Of a stretch of 45,128 nt of DNA, positions 33,809-42,207 are shown in pieces. The notes under the pieces were generated by a model. It worked only from the letters and a program-made list of their open reading frames with translations. It searched no databases and had not been told where the DNA came from. The translations under genes were made by a program, and so were the position numbers. Location: positions 1 through 45,128 of the forward strand of contig NZ_DIAX01000048.1 in assembly GCF_002414845.1 (NCBI RefSeq), written 5' to 3'. The DNA is from Gordonia sp. UBA5067 (GTDB taxonomy: Bacteria; Actinomycetota; Actinomycetes; Mycobacteriales; Mycobacteriaceae). How positions within the stretch are numbered: position 1 is the first letter of the stretch; each line of letters begins with the position of its first letter.

Positions 33809-34930
33809 ATGGCTGCCCGCTTCCCCACCGCCGTCTACGACCAGCGCTTGCTCCGCGCGGCCGCGCTCGCCGCCAACGCGGGCGTCGCGGCACTGATCGT
33901 CACCCCCGGCCCCGATCTCGCCTACCTGATCGGTTCTGATGCGCAGACTTTCGAGCGCTTGACCGCGTTGGTGATCCCGGCCGCCGGGCCACCGCGCCTG
34001 GTCGTGCCGCGGCTGGAGGTCGCCACCTTCGCCGACTCTGCAGCCGGCGAACTGGGCGTCGACGTCTCACCGTGGGTCGACGGTGAAGATCCGTACGCGC
34101 TCGCGCTGGCCGATCTGCCGTCGAATCCAACTGTCGCCGTGTCTGATTCGATGTCGGCGGGACATCTGGTCCCGTTGATGAATGCGACTGGGACCGCACC
34201 GCAGTTGGCCACCAGCGTTCTGCGCGACCTCCGGATGATCAAGGATGACGACGAGATAGCGGCGCTGCGCCGCGCCGGCACGGCAATCGACCGGGTCCAC
34301 GCCCGGATGGCTGAGTGGCTGCGCCCGGGCCGCACCGAGGCCGCCGTCGCCGCCGATATCGCCGACGCGCTGGTCGCCGAGGGACACACCTCCGCCGCCT
34401 TCGTCATCGTCGGATCCGGACCGAACGGCGCCGATCCGCACCACGAGCATTCCGAGCGCGTCATCACCGATGACGACATCGTCGTCATCGATATCGGCGG
34501 TCCGGTTGACCCCGGTTACAACTCGGACTGCACCCGCACCTACTGCTTCACCGAGCCGAGTCCCGAGGTCACCCGCGCCTATGCGCAGCTGAAGGCGGCC
34601 CAGGAAGCTGCGATCGCCGCCGCCCGTCCCGGGGTTACCGCCGAGTCTGTCGACGCGGCCGCCCGCGACCGGCTCGCCGCAGCCGGACTGGCCGACCGGT
34701 TCATCCACCGCACGGGCCACGGAATCGGGTTGTCGGTCCACGAAGAGCCCTACATCGTTGCCGGGAACAGCCTCGTTCTCTGTCCGGGCATGGCCTTCAG
34801 TATCGAACCCGGGATCTATTTCGACGGCGATTGGGGCGCTCGGATCGAAGACATTGTGATCGTCACCGACGACGGGTGTGAATCGCTGAACCGCCAGAGT
34901 CATGCGCTGACCCGACTACCCGCCAGCTGA
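33809..34930 (+). CDS. M24 family aminopeptidase (Xaa-Pro peptidase/prolidase type)
   Basis: A 373-residue metallopeptidase with a creatinase-like N-terminal domain (1 to about 140) and a pita-bread catalytic domain. All five metal ligands are recognisable: two Asp in VIDIGGPVDPGYNSD (about 228-242), His in HRTGHGIG (about 307-314), Glu in FSIEPGIYF (about 331-339) and Glu in RIEDIVI (about 346-352). It resembles M. tuberculosis PepE (Rv2089c). ATG 33809 follows TAGGGT (33796-33801) by seven bases, so it is leaderless; the upstream part of the frame lies in the FDOR gene. Confidence 0.9.
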   Translation: MAARFPTAVYDQRLLRAAALAANAGVAALIVTPGPDLAYLIGSDAQTFERLTALVIPAAGPPRLVVPRLEVATFADSAAGELGVDVSPWVDGEDPYALALADLPSNPTVAVSDSMSAGHLVPLMNATGTAPQLATSVLRDLRMIKDDDEIAALRRAGTAIDRVHARMAEWLRPGRTEAAVAADIADALVAEGHTSAAFVIVGSGPNGADPHHEHSERVITDDDIVVIDIGGPVDPGYNSDCTRTYCFTEPSPEVTRAYAQLKAAQEAAIAAARPGVTAESVDAAARDRLAAAGLADRFIHRTGHGIGLSVHEEPYIVAGNSLVLCPGMAFSIEPGIYFDGDWGARIEDIVIVTDDGCESLNRQSHALTRLPAS

Positions 34931-34945
34931 CCGGAGGATGCGCAC

Positions 34946-35593
34946 ATGAAAAGTATCCGGATACTGACTCTCGCGATGATCCTTCCCCTTGTCGCACTGG
35001 GATTGTCCGCGTGTGATCGGGTTGTCTTCGGCGACCCGGAAGCTGACCCGAACGCGCGGGTCACCGTTACGACAACGGTTTCGCCCGATACGCCGACGAC
35101 GACCGGCGAGACCCCCACGCCGACCACACCACCGCGGACCACGGCTATTCCACCCGACGGCCCCGCGGCGTATCACGCCGTCGACCCGTCCCGCTTCCTG
35201 CTGGCACCTCCAACGCCGGTTGCCACGTACGCGTTCAGCGTGCCCAGCGGCAATATCGCGTGTTTCGCCGGGTCGGAGTTCATCTGCGAGATCCACGACG
35301 GACCCAATCAATCGGCCGCGCAGTCGCGGTGCGGCTTCTACGGCGACAACGCCGAAGAACACGTGCGGATCGCCGGATGGTTCAAGTACGACCGGGCGCC
35401 CTGCTCGACGATTCTGCAGGGGGTTTGGCGCGATCCGGGGCCGGCGCTGAACTACGGCGAGTCCGTCCGGCTATCCGTGCCCGGTGCCGAGTTCAACTGC
35501 TACTCGTCTATCGAGGCGCTGTACTGCACCGGACCCCAGAATTACGGATTCAAGCTCTCGCGCACCGAGTTCATCCGCTCCCCATTGTCCTGA
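34946..35593 (+). CDS. Lipoprotein with Thr/Pro-rich linker
   Basis: A 215-residue lipoprotein. The signal sequence ends in lipobox LSAC (Cys23). A Thr/Pro-rich linker (about 38-72) follows, then a globular domain with six cysteines (for example NIACFAGSEFICEI near 102-115 and NCYSSIEALYCTG near 183-195) likely forming disulfides. No enzyme family is recognised; similar cell-envelope lipoproteins are common in this order. GGAGG lies eight bases before ATG 34946. It is 15 bp behind the peptidase gene. Confidence 0.8.
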   Translation: MKSIRILTLAMILPLVALGLSACDRVVFGDPEADPNARVTVTTTVSPDTPTTTGETPTPTTPPRTTAIPPDGPAAYHAVDPSRFLLAPPTPVATYAFSVPSGNIACFAGSEFICEIHDGPNQSAAQSRCGFYGDNAEEHVRIAGWFKYDRAPCSTILQGVWRDPGPALNYGESVRLSVPGAEFNCYSSIEALYCTGPQNYGFKLSRTEFIRSPLS

Positions 35594-35611
35594 CACGGAG
35601 GAAGAGATCCG

Positions 35612-36265
35612 GTGACCCGTCCCACGAAATCGCCGATGCTCAGCAAGGGCAGGGCGAAGCGCTGCGAAGCAATACTCAGGTCCGTCATGGCGCCCGGCGA
35701 ACGCCTCATCGCGCTGGCCGACGTCACCTCGGTTACGCCGCTGTCCATCGGGCTCGCGGTGACCGACCAGCGCCTCATCGCGGTGCCCAAGACATCGGCG
35801 CACACGGTCGAAATCCAGATCCACCGCGCGCAGTTCAGGGGCTATCGTTTCGAGCGGAAACTCGTCTTCAGCTATCTCCTCGGCATCACCGACGCCGAGG
35901 AGAAGAACTTCGGGGTCGTGGTGAGCGAGGTGCGCAAGTTCCTCGCTCCCTATCTGGACCAACTCCTGGTGCCGATCCCCGTCGCTGGTCACGTGCCTGA
36001 CGAGCCCGCGAGCCGAGTCGATCCCTCCCTCCGCGATCCCGCTGGTCAGGCGCCGCCGCCACTGCAGGGCATCAGCCTGATTAAGAGGAAGGCTCACCCG
36101 ACGGATCCATGCGCATCCCAGTCGACCCCCGGGGCACCGACTACCCCAGTGGAACCGACGATCGCCGACGAATTGGTGAAACTGGCGGACCTCCACCAGC
36201 GCGGACTACTTACCGACGCCGAATTCCAGACCGCCAAGGCCGCCGTCATCAGTCGCCGTGACTGA
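35612..36265 (+). CDS. SHOCT-domain protein
   Basis: A 217-residue cytosolic protein. The first 120 residues look like a PH-like beta domain of the bacterial bPH type (GERLIALADVTSV...LAVTDQRLIAVPK, about 29-60). A Pro-rich linker is followed by a C-terminal SHOCT motif, IADELVKLADLHQRGLLTD then AEFQTAKAAV (about 183-212), a short helical pair often mediating oligomerisation. The start is GTG 35612 with GGAGG about 11 bases upstream. Its TGA is directly followed by the repeat at 36266. Confidence 0.78.
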   Translation: MTRPTKSPMLSKGRAKRCEAILRSVMAPGERLIALADVTSVTPLSIGLAVTDQRLIAVPKTSAHTVEIQIHRAQFRGYRFERKLVFSYLLGITDAEEKNFGVVVSEVRKFLAPYLDQLLVPIPVAGHVPDEPASRVDPSLRDPAGQAPPPLQGISLIKRKAHPTDPCASQSTPGAPTTPVEPTIADELVKLADLHQRGLLTDAEFQTAKAAVISRRD

Positions 36266-36302
36266 TCCGCCGACCGTGCCCTGGCTTCCGCCGACCGTGT
36301 CC
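36266..36302 (+). repeat. Dispersed 3'-end repeat, copies B and C
   Basis: TCCGCCGACCGTGCCC (36266-36281) and TTCCGCCGACCGTGTCC (36286-36302) sit in tandem at 20-bp spacing after the TGA of the SHOCT gene. They match the copy at 22794-22810. The rest of the 89-bp gap to the convergent gene shows no clear hairpin. Confidence 0.55.
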
Positions 36303-36354
36303 GCGGGCGTCGGGAAAAGCGACTGCGGGCATCGTGCCGGTCGGCTGGTACCGC

Positions 36355-37074
36355 CTACTGGACCTGCTTGACGATGCACGACTGCTCGGCAATGTCGCAC
36401 GCGTCGCTGGCGCTGCTTCGCGAGTACTCGCGCTGAGCCACGATGTATTGGCCGGGCTGGCCGAATTCCTCGCCGTGGTAGACCTCGCCCCCCACCCGTG
36501 ATGCGAGTTCCTGTGCCATCTCCAGAACCGTGAAGGAGCCGAATTGGGCGTACCACCCCGGTGCGGCGGTGGCTGCCGTCGAATCATTGGGGCTGTCCGA
36601 CGGCCGGGCCGAACGCGAGGGCGTCGATGTGACGGTCGTCGTCGTGGTCGTCGTCACCGACTCGGTGACCGTGACCGTCGATGTGGGCGGTCCCGCCTGA
36701 TAGTTCTCTGCTTTGCGAGCGCGACTGTCATTGACCGCCAACACCGTGCCCCCGACGGTGATCGTTGCCAGAAACACAGTGACTCCGACAACCGCTGCGA
36801 GGATCCATGGATGCCGGGGCGGACGCCCATCGCCCACAACACCATCGCCCACAACACCATCGCTTCCCGACTCCTCGGGTTCCCCGGGTCCGAACCGGTA
36901 ATCCGACTCGGGCGGAACGGCCCGCGCGCGGAGAGGTTCACCGCGGGTCGGCGCATACGGGCCTGTCGTATAGGCCGTTGTCTTGATCAGATCAACGGGA
37001 TCGGCGCCCGCTGAACGGTGTCGGCCACCCCCGGGAAATCCGCCGGTCCCGGGATACTGTCCGCCGTATGTCAT
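36355..37074 (-). CDS. Single-pass membrane protein with SPOR-like C-terminus
   Basis: A 239-residue protein: Gly/Pro-rich cytoplasmic region (1-88), one transmembrane helix (about 90-114), a Thr/Ser-rich linker (about 130-165) and a C-terminal domain whose GWYAQFGSFTVLEMAQELA (about 172-190) resembles the start of SPOR domains, which bind denuded peptidoglycan. Two cysteines (DACDIAEQSC) close the domain. A 15-bp tandem repeat at 36829-36858 encodes GDGVV twice. AAGGAA lies eight bases before ATG 37074, and the RES gene ends 10 bp upstream, so it is probably the third gene of the antitoxin-RES operon. Confidence 0.72.
   Translation of the reverse strand: MTYGGQYPGTGGFPGGGRHRSAGADPVDLIKTTAYTTGPYAPTRGEPLRARAVPPESDYRFGPGEPEESGSDGVVGDGVVGDGRPPRHPWILAAVVGVTVFLATITVGGTVLAVNDSRARKAENYQAGPPTSTVTVTESVTTTTTTTVTSTPSRSARPSDSPNDSTAATAAPGWYAQFGSFTVLEMAQELASRVGGEVYHGEEFGQPGQYIVAQREYSRSSASDACDIAEQSCIVKQVQ
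36829..36858. repeat. 15-bp tandem repeat, two copies, in coding sequence
   Basis: ATCGCCCACAACACC is repeated exactly and adds five residues (GDGVV on the minus strand) to the disordered N-terminal part of the SPOR-like protein. It keeps frame, so it can vary in copy number without breaking the gene. Confidence 0.7.
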
Positions 37075-37084
37075 GGTCTATTCC

Positions 37085-37726
37085 TTACAGCACCGTGTAG
37101 CCGAGTTCGAGCGCGGCCGTCGCCACTCCGGCGTGCAACCCTGGGTGCGACAACGGCAACGACAACTCCGGCCGATCCGGCAACGCCTCGGCGCCACGCT
37201 CGAACAACGCCACGCACGGCCCGCCCGCGAACCGCCCGCGGTACGCGATCCCCTCGACCTCGCCGTATGCCTCGTGAATCGCCTGCGCCCACTCCTGCGC
37301 AATTCGGTGCGGCGCAGAATCGAGCGCGAACTGTCCACCGGCACGGGTCAGCCAAGCGCCCGTGCCGATCCCGCCGACGTCGAGCAGTCGTACCTTCCGG
37401 GTGAACCGTGCCGCCGTCAGATAGGGCGTGCCGTGGAATCTGTCAATCAGACGCGTCTCCTGGAACACTTCTGCCAGCGCCCCGCGCGGGTTGGCGGCGC
37501 CATACCAAATCCCGGCTTCCGGGTGCATCCCGAGTGGCTGCGGGTGATGGTCGAATCGCAGGACCGGTCCCCACGTGCGCGGAAAGTTCCACGGCAGCAC
37601 ATGCTCGCCGGCCGTTGCGTGGACGCGCCACACAATCTCCGACGACAAGCCGATGACCTCTTCGCGCCGCACCCCCCGAGATCGGAGTTCCTCGATGGCG
37701 GGCGGCCCCCCTAGACCGTCGACCAC
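37085..37726 (-). CDS. RES-domain toxin (MbcT-like NAD+ degrading family)
   Basis: A 213-residue RES protein. The residues that name the family are present: Arg34 (VWRVHAT), Glu86 (GALAEVFQE) and Ser137 (FALDSAPHR), with Tyr75 in GIWYGAANPRG. RES toxins such as M. tuberculosis MbcT destroy NAD+ and are held in check by a partner antitoxin. I assign the start to GTG 37726, giving a normal length and a 16-bp overlap with the antitoxin stop; the much longer frame upstream is antisense to nothing real and runs through the antitoxin gene. Coupled to the antitoxin and followed by the SPOR-like gene. Confidence 0.83.
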   Translation of the reverse strand: MVDGLGGPPAIEELRSRGVRREEVIGLSSEIVWRVHATAGEHVLPWNFPRTWGPVLRFDHHPQPLGMHPEAGIWYGAANPRGALAEVFQETRLIDRFHGTPYLTAARFTRKVRLLDVGGIGTGAWLTRAGGQFALDSAPHRIAQEWAQAIHEAYGEVEGIAYRGRFAGGPCVALFERGAEALPDRPELSLPLSHPGLHAGVATAALELGYTVL

Positions 37727-38343
37727 GATGCCGCATTCACCAAGTCGAGCACCTGCGCCAACTGCTCGGCAGAGACGGGCGCCCGACTGAGATAGTCGGC
37801 GATCGACTGCGGGCTTCCGTTCTTGCGAGTCAGCGACGGCTGCGGAACGGTCAAAATCTTGTGCACCTCCAGCGGATGGGAGTCGGGCCGCAGGACCGAA
37901 ATGACTTCGTCCATATGCGGCACCACACCGCTGGGGGTGAACTGGGCGGCCGGCATCAGCCGACGCTCCCCCCACAGGTAGGACCACAGCGTGCGCGCGG
38001 CGATACGCTGGCGAACACGCGCGGTGGAGACCCCAAGGCGCTCGGCGACCTCGTTGACGGTCAGCGACTCGGAGATGATCTGCTGCAACTGAACGTCGCG
38101 CTGCACCGTCATCACCGCGACGGCACCCGGCTTCTCGTGAAATCCGGACTCAGAGAGCAACTTCTCGTCGTGGTAGGACAATGAGGCATTGGCCAGCCCG
38201 CCATCAGCAGCGAGGGTCTCCAAGACTCCGACCAGCGCAGCACGGTCGACGCTGAGCCCGGTAACCGCATGCAACGCGTCCTCGAATCCCAACTCGCCCG
38301 AAAGATATCGCTGAATCGGCTCATACGATGATGCCGAGGTCAT
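37711..38343 (-). CDS. HTH antitoxin of the RES toxin
   Basis: A 210-residue protein. An N-terminal helical region (1-90) of unknown fold is followed by a helix-turn-helix, LTVNEVAERLGVSTARVRQR (about 101-120), and a C-terminal segment HPLEVHKILTVPQPSL plus SIADYLSRAPVSAEQ, comparable to the toxin-binding tail of RES partners. It is about twice the length of M. tuberculosis MbcA (113 aa), so it is not the minimal type. It probably neutralises the RES protein and represses its own promoter at the inverted repeat 38398-38415. GGAGGAG precedes ATG 38343. Confidence 0.75.
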   Translation of the reverse strand: MTSASSYEPIQRYLSGELGFEDALHAVTGLSVDRAALVGVLETLAADGGLANASLSYHDEKLLSESGFHEKPGAVAVMTVQRDVQLQQIISESLTVNEVAERLGVSTARVRQRIAARTLWSYLWGERRLMPAAQFTPSGVVPHMDEVISVLRPDSHPLEVHKILTVPQPSLTRKNGSPQSIADYLSRAPVSAEQLAQVLDLVNAASWSTV

Positions 38344-38397
38344 GACTCCTCCAACCCGTGAATCAACCGAACTAACATCACTAAGGACGCTAGCACT

Positions 38398-38415
38398 CCG
38401 GTCCGTGCGGACCGG
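38398..38415. promoter_or_regulatory. Candidate operator CCGGTCCG-TG-CGGACCGG
   Basis: A perfect 8-bp inverted repeat with 2-bp centre, 55 bp upstream of the antitoxin start. A -10-like TAGCGT (minus strand, 38392-38387) lies 5 bp beyond it, so the repeat would cover the spacer and -35 region of the antitoxin promoter. Autoregulation by the HTH antitoxin is the natural reading. The gap 38344-38517 is shared with eccA. Confidence 0.6.
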
Positions 38416-38517
38416 GCATCCGCAGCCGGCGACCGGTCCCGCAATATCGCTGAGGACAAGCCCGCCGCTGCGATATCGTCGCAACCAACTTCGGACTTTG
38501 GGGGAGGTCTGGCGGTT

Positions 38518-40293
38518 ATGACTGTCGAAAGTTTCTTACAGGCGCGCCACATCTTTGACGCGGGGGTGCTGGCCTCTGGGATCCGGGTCGACGGCCAGGA
38601 GGCCGATCGGGACGAGGATTACGCGAGGCGGGCCTTTGTGCGCGCCACCGAAATGGTCCCGGAGATGGCCGATGCCTGGCTGGGCCGCATTGCGACGGGC
38701 GAGAACTCTCCCGACATCTACTTCAACCTGTACAAGCACCGGGGCTCGCTGTTCGTCGAGCAACGCCGCCTCGGACTGCCGCCGCGCACACTGGCCGGCC
38801 GGTTCTCCACCGGCTTCTACATCGACTACCCGGTATCGGATCCCGCGGAGGCCGCCGCCGCCTACGCCTGCACGATGCTCGATGCGCAGGACTATGACGG
38901 TGCACAGGATGCTCTCGATGCGGTGGCGGCTGGCGAGAAGACGCCCATCGTCGACTTCGCACACGGATGTTTGCACTTCCGGACCCAGCGCTGGCCCGAC
39001 GTGTTGACCGCCCTCGCCGGATCTGCCACCTGGGCCGACGGGCACTTGACCGCGGCCGCCAACGTCATGGTCGGCACCGCGTGTGCGCAACTCGGGCTGT
39101 TCGGGGAGGCGGTCAACCGCCTCGAAAGGGCCGAGGGCGGGCCGATCCCGGCAGCGCGAACGGCCGCGATGTTCACCCGCGGTCTCTGCCTGCGCGAGAT
39201 GGGCAAGGAGGACGAGGCTCGGGCGGTGTTCGAGGCAGTGTATTCCCTCGAGCCCGGATTCGCCGACAACGCCAACGCAATGAACGACCCCAAGTTTCGT
39301 CTCGTCGTCACCTCGCAGCAGATCATCGATTCGCGCACCGATCGCTGGGATCCGGCTTCGGTGCCGCAGGAGGATCCCGTCGACGCCGATGCCGGCCGCA
39401 CCCTGTTGGCAAAGGCCGAACGTGAATTGGCCGAGCAGATCGGCCTCGAGTCGGTCAAGACCCAGGTCGGCAAGCTCAAGTCCACAGCGACCCTGGCCCG
39501 AGTACGTGCGGCGAAGGGACTGACCAGCGCAGCGCGCAGTCAGCATCTCGTCTTCACCGGCCCACCTGGCACCGGCAAAACGACAGTCGCGCGCGTCGTC
39601 GCCAAGGTCTATTGCGGGCTGGGCGTCCTCAAGACCGACACGGTCATCGAGGCGTCGCGCCGCGACTTCGTCGGCGAACACCTCGGCTCGACGGCGATCA
39701 AGACCGGCCAGCTCATCGATCGTGCACTCGACGGCGTGCTGTTCATCGACGAGGCGTACATGCTGATTCAGTCCGGGCTCTCCGGAGGCGACGCGTTCGG
39801 CCGCGAGGCCGTCGACACCCTGCTGGCCCGGATGGAGAACGACCGTGATCGGCTGGTCGTGATCATCGCCGGATACGACGGTGAAATTGACCGTTTCCTC
39901 GGCGCCAACGATGGATTGGCGTCGCGATTCAGCAAGCGGATCCGGTTTGAGTCCTACTCGCCGGCCGAACTCGCCCAGATCGGCACGGTGATCGCCCGCA
40001 AGCGGGATTCGGTCCTCTCCCCCGATGCGATCGCCGTGATCGAGCAGCACTGCGCCCCGCTGTACGAGATCACCGAGATCGATCAGACCGGCGAGCCGCG
40101 CCGGGGCATCGACCTGGCCGGCAACGGCCGCTTCATTCGCAACGTCGTCGAGGCGGCCGAGGAAGAGCGCGAGCACCGTCTGAGCACCGGTGACGCTGAC
40201 ATCGCCGCCCTCGCCGCGGATGCGCTCATGCGCATCGAAGCGCCCGACGTCCGTGCCGCCCTGGACAATGTCCTGGGTATGCGCGCGCGGTAG
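38518..40293 (+). CDS. eccA: EccA-type AAA+ ATPase of type VII secretion
   Basis: A 591-residue protein: TPR-like N-terminal domain (1 to about 285) and a CbxX/CfqX-type AAA+ domain with Walker A GPPGTGKTT (about 347-355), Walker B VLFIDEAY (about 407-414) and an arginine-finger region near LASRFSKRIRF. EccA proteins act in the cytoplasm on ESX substrates and chaperones. No eccB, eccC, eccD, mycP, EsxA/B, PE or PPE gene is present in the window, so this copy stands apart from an ESX locus or works elsewhere. ATG 38518 has GGAGG ten bases upstream. It converges on recD. Confidence 0.93.
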   Translation: MTVESFLQARHIFDAGVLASGIRVDGQEADRDEDYARRAFVRATEMVPEMADAWLGRIATGENSPDIYFNLYKHRGSLFVEQRRLGLPPRTLAGRFSTGFYIDYPVSDPAEAAAAYACTMLDAQDYDGAQDALDAVAAGEKTPIVDFAHGCLHFRTQRWPDVLTALAGSATWADGHLTAAANVMVGTACAQLGLFGEAVNRLERAEGGPIPAARTAAMFTRGLCLREMGKEDEARAVFEAVYSLEPGFADNANAMNDPKFRLVVTSQQIIDSRTDRWDPASVPQEDPVDADAGRTLLAKAERELAEQIGLESVKTQVGKLKSTATLARVRAAKGLTSAARSQHLVFTGPPGTGKTTVARVVAKVYCGLGVLKTDTVIEASRRDFVGEHLGSTAIKTGQLIDRALDGVLFIDEAYMLIQSGLSGGDAFGREAVDTLLARMENDRDRLVVIIAGYDGEIDRFLGANDGLASRFSKRIRFESYSPAELAQIGTVIARKRDSVLSPDAIAVIEQHCAPLYEITEIDQTGEPRRGIDLAGNGRFIRNVVEAAEEEREHRLSTGDADIAALAADALMRIEAPDVRAALDNVLGMRAR

Positions 40294-40347
40294 ATACTCG
40301 CGGCGCTGCCCACCGACGCACCACGCGAGCCGCGGGACATTGCTCCG

Positions 40348-42207
40348 TCAGTCGACCTGCGGCGACCATTCGGTCACCTCGCCGCGCAGGCCGCTGGCCC
40401 GGGCAACTCGCCGATCCACGGCCGCGCGCAGCCAGTCGGCCTTTCCAACGATGCGTACTCGCTTCCGGGCCCGGGTGGTGGCGGTATACAGCAGCTCGCG
40501 GGTCAACAGCGCCGACTCCGACGGTGGCAGCACCACGGTGACAACGTCGAACTGGCTTCCCTGACTGCGGTGGATCGTCATCGCGGCGGCCGGCATCGCA
40601 TCGGCGAGTTGCGAAGGGTGCAGTGTGACGATCTCGCCGTGCTTGTCGAAGGCGACGCTCACCCCCCTCCCACCGTCGGCGATCACCACACCGGTGTCGC
40701 CGTTGTAGATGCCGACGCGCTTGTCCGTCGACGTGACCAGTAGCGGCTCCCCGATGGGCCACGGACCACTGCGGCGGACGGCATGGCGCCACGAATCTAT
40801 CGTTCGTGACCACCATCCAACGCCGTAGCGACCATCGCGATGGGCGCAGAGCACGCGATAGGCGCCCAGTTCGGTGACAGCGGTTCGCGCGTCGCCCGCG
40901 GCTCCGGCCGTGCGCAAGGCTGATAGCCAGGTCACGGTGTCGTTGCGGACATCGTCGAGCGCCTCGGGTTCCACCAGCTCGATGCGGTCCCCGCAATCTT
41001 GCTCGATGAGCCGCAACACCTCGTCGGCGTCGCCCCGATTGACCGCCGCGGCGACCGACGCGATCACCGTCCCGAACCGGTATCCCCACGTCAGCGTCAG
41101 CACGCTGCCGCCGAGTTGGGCCTTCTCGGCGCTGGAAAAGTCAGAATCACCTAAGTCCGCTAGGTCGGCAAAGCCGGGTGGCAACGTGGCGGTCGAGCGC
41201 AGCGCACGGTCGGTGAGGTCGGTGAGCACCGCACCGGCCTCCACCGATACGAGCTGATGAGGATCACCGACGAGGATCAGCCGCGTATCGTCGCGCACCG
41301 CAGCCAGGAGCAGACTCATCGCGGTGACCGACAGCATCGACGTCTCGTCGACGACCACCACGTCATAGGGGAGGCGATTGTTCGGCCCGTGCCGGACGGT
41401 GCCGTCGCGCCAGATGCCGAGCAGCGCGTGCACGGTATGTGCGACCGGCATGGCCGCCAATCCGTCGTAGTCGTTGATCGACGCCTGTAGTTGCGCCGCT
41501 GCACGTCCAGTCGGCGCGCACAGACCGATGCGCACACCCCCGCCCAGGACACGCTCGAGGACCCCGAGAATCCGGGCCACGGTGTGCGTCTTGCCCGTCC
41601 CGGGCCCGCCGACCAGCACCGTCGTCCACGACGTCGCCGCCAACGCCGCCGCGGCGCGCTGCCTGTCGTAGTCCGGTCCACCGTCATCGGCGGCCGCCGG
41701 CGCGAACACGTCGTCGATGGCGGCCCGAGCCCGCGCCAGATCGACTGGCGGCCTGCTGGCCGCCCGCCCGTCCAGGATTCGTCGGATAGTCTGCTCCTGC
41801 TCGAAATACTTGCGCAGGTAGACCAGCGGACCGTCGTCGGAGTCGACCAGCGCCAACGGCTTCAGCGGTCCGAACCTACCGCCGATCACCAGACTGCTCA
41901 CCCGCAGAGCCGCCACCATTGCGTCCGTGCTCGGCCAGGGCAACGGATTCTCGGGGTCGGGATCGAGGTCGGCGATCGTCTCCAGCGCGACGCAGATCGA
42001 TCCGGTCCGCACCGCCCGCACGGCCAGCGCCGCGGCAAGGAGGACCTCGTCGGCAGCAGTCTCGTCGGACAGCTTCGACAACCGCCGGGCGACCTGCACA
42101 TCGGCTGACGTGATCAAGCCCGATTCGTTGAAGGCCCGGAGGAACCCAACCTCCCCGACGGCCAGATCCCCCGATGCCGGATCGAACTCCCGGATGGCTC
42201 CGCTCAT
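40348..42207 (-). CDS. recD: Exodeoxyribonuclease V subunit alpha RecD
   Basis: A 619-residue 5'-3' helicase subunit of RecBCD. Walker A GGPGTGKTHT lies near residue 203, DEAD-like VVVVDETSML near 285, GDPHQL near 310 and the SF1 motif TIHRSQGSQFD near 545. Length is normal. ATG 42207 overlaps the recB stop as ATGA, so the two subunits are translated together. RecC is presumably upstream of recB, beyond the window. It ends 54 bp from the convergent eccA, with no strong hairpin between. Confidence 0.94.
   Translation of the reverse strand: MSGAIREFDPASGDLAVGEVGFLRAFNESGLITSADVQVARRLSKLSDETAADEVLLAAALAVRAVRTGSICVALETIADLDPDPENPLPWPSTDAMVAALRVSSLVIGGRFGPLKPLALVDSDDGPLVYLRKYFEQEQTIRRILDGRAASRPPVDLARARAAIDDVFAPAAADDGGPDYDRQRAAAALAATSWTTVLVGGPGTGKTHTVARILGVLERVLGGGVRIGLCAPTGRAAAQLQASINDYDGLAAMPVAHTVHALLGIWRDGTVRHGPNNRLPYDVVVVDETSMLSVTAMSLLLAAVRDDTRLILVGDPHQLVSVEAGAVLTDLTDRALRSTATLPPGFADLADLGDSDFSSAEKAQLGGSVLTLTWGYRFGTVIASVAAAVNRGDADEVLRLIEQDCGDRIELVEPEALDDVRNDTVTWLSALRTAGAAGDARTAVTELGAYRVLCAHRDGRYGVGWWSRTIDSWRHAVRRSGPWPIGEPLLVTSTDKRVGIYNGDTGVVIADGGRGVSVAFDKHGEIVTLHPSQLADAMPAAAMTIHRSQGSQFDVVTVVLPPSESALLTRELLYTATTRARKRVRIVGKADWLRAAVDRRVARASGLRGEVTEWSPQVD

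Noticed and set aside
38536..40176. 546-codon open frame on the minus strand, antisense to eccA
   Set aside because: The plus strand encodes a clear EccA with Walker motifs; the antisense frame is open because of high GC at third positions and shows no family features.
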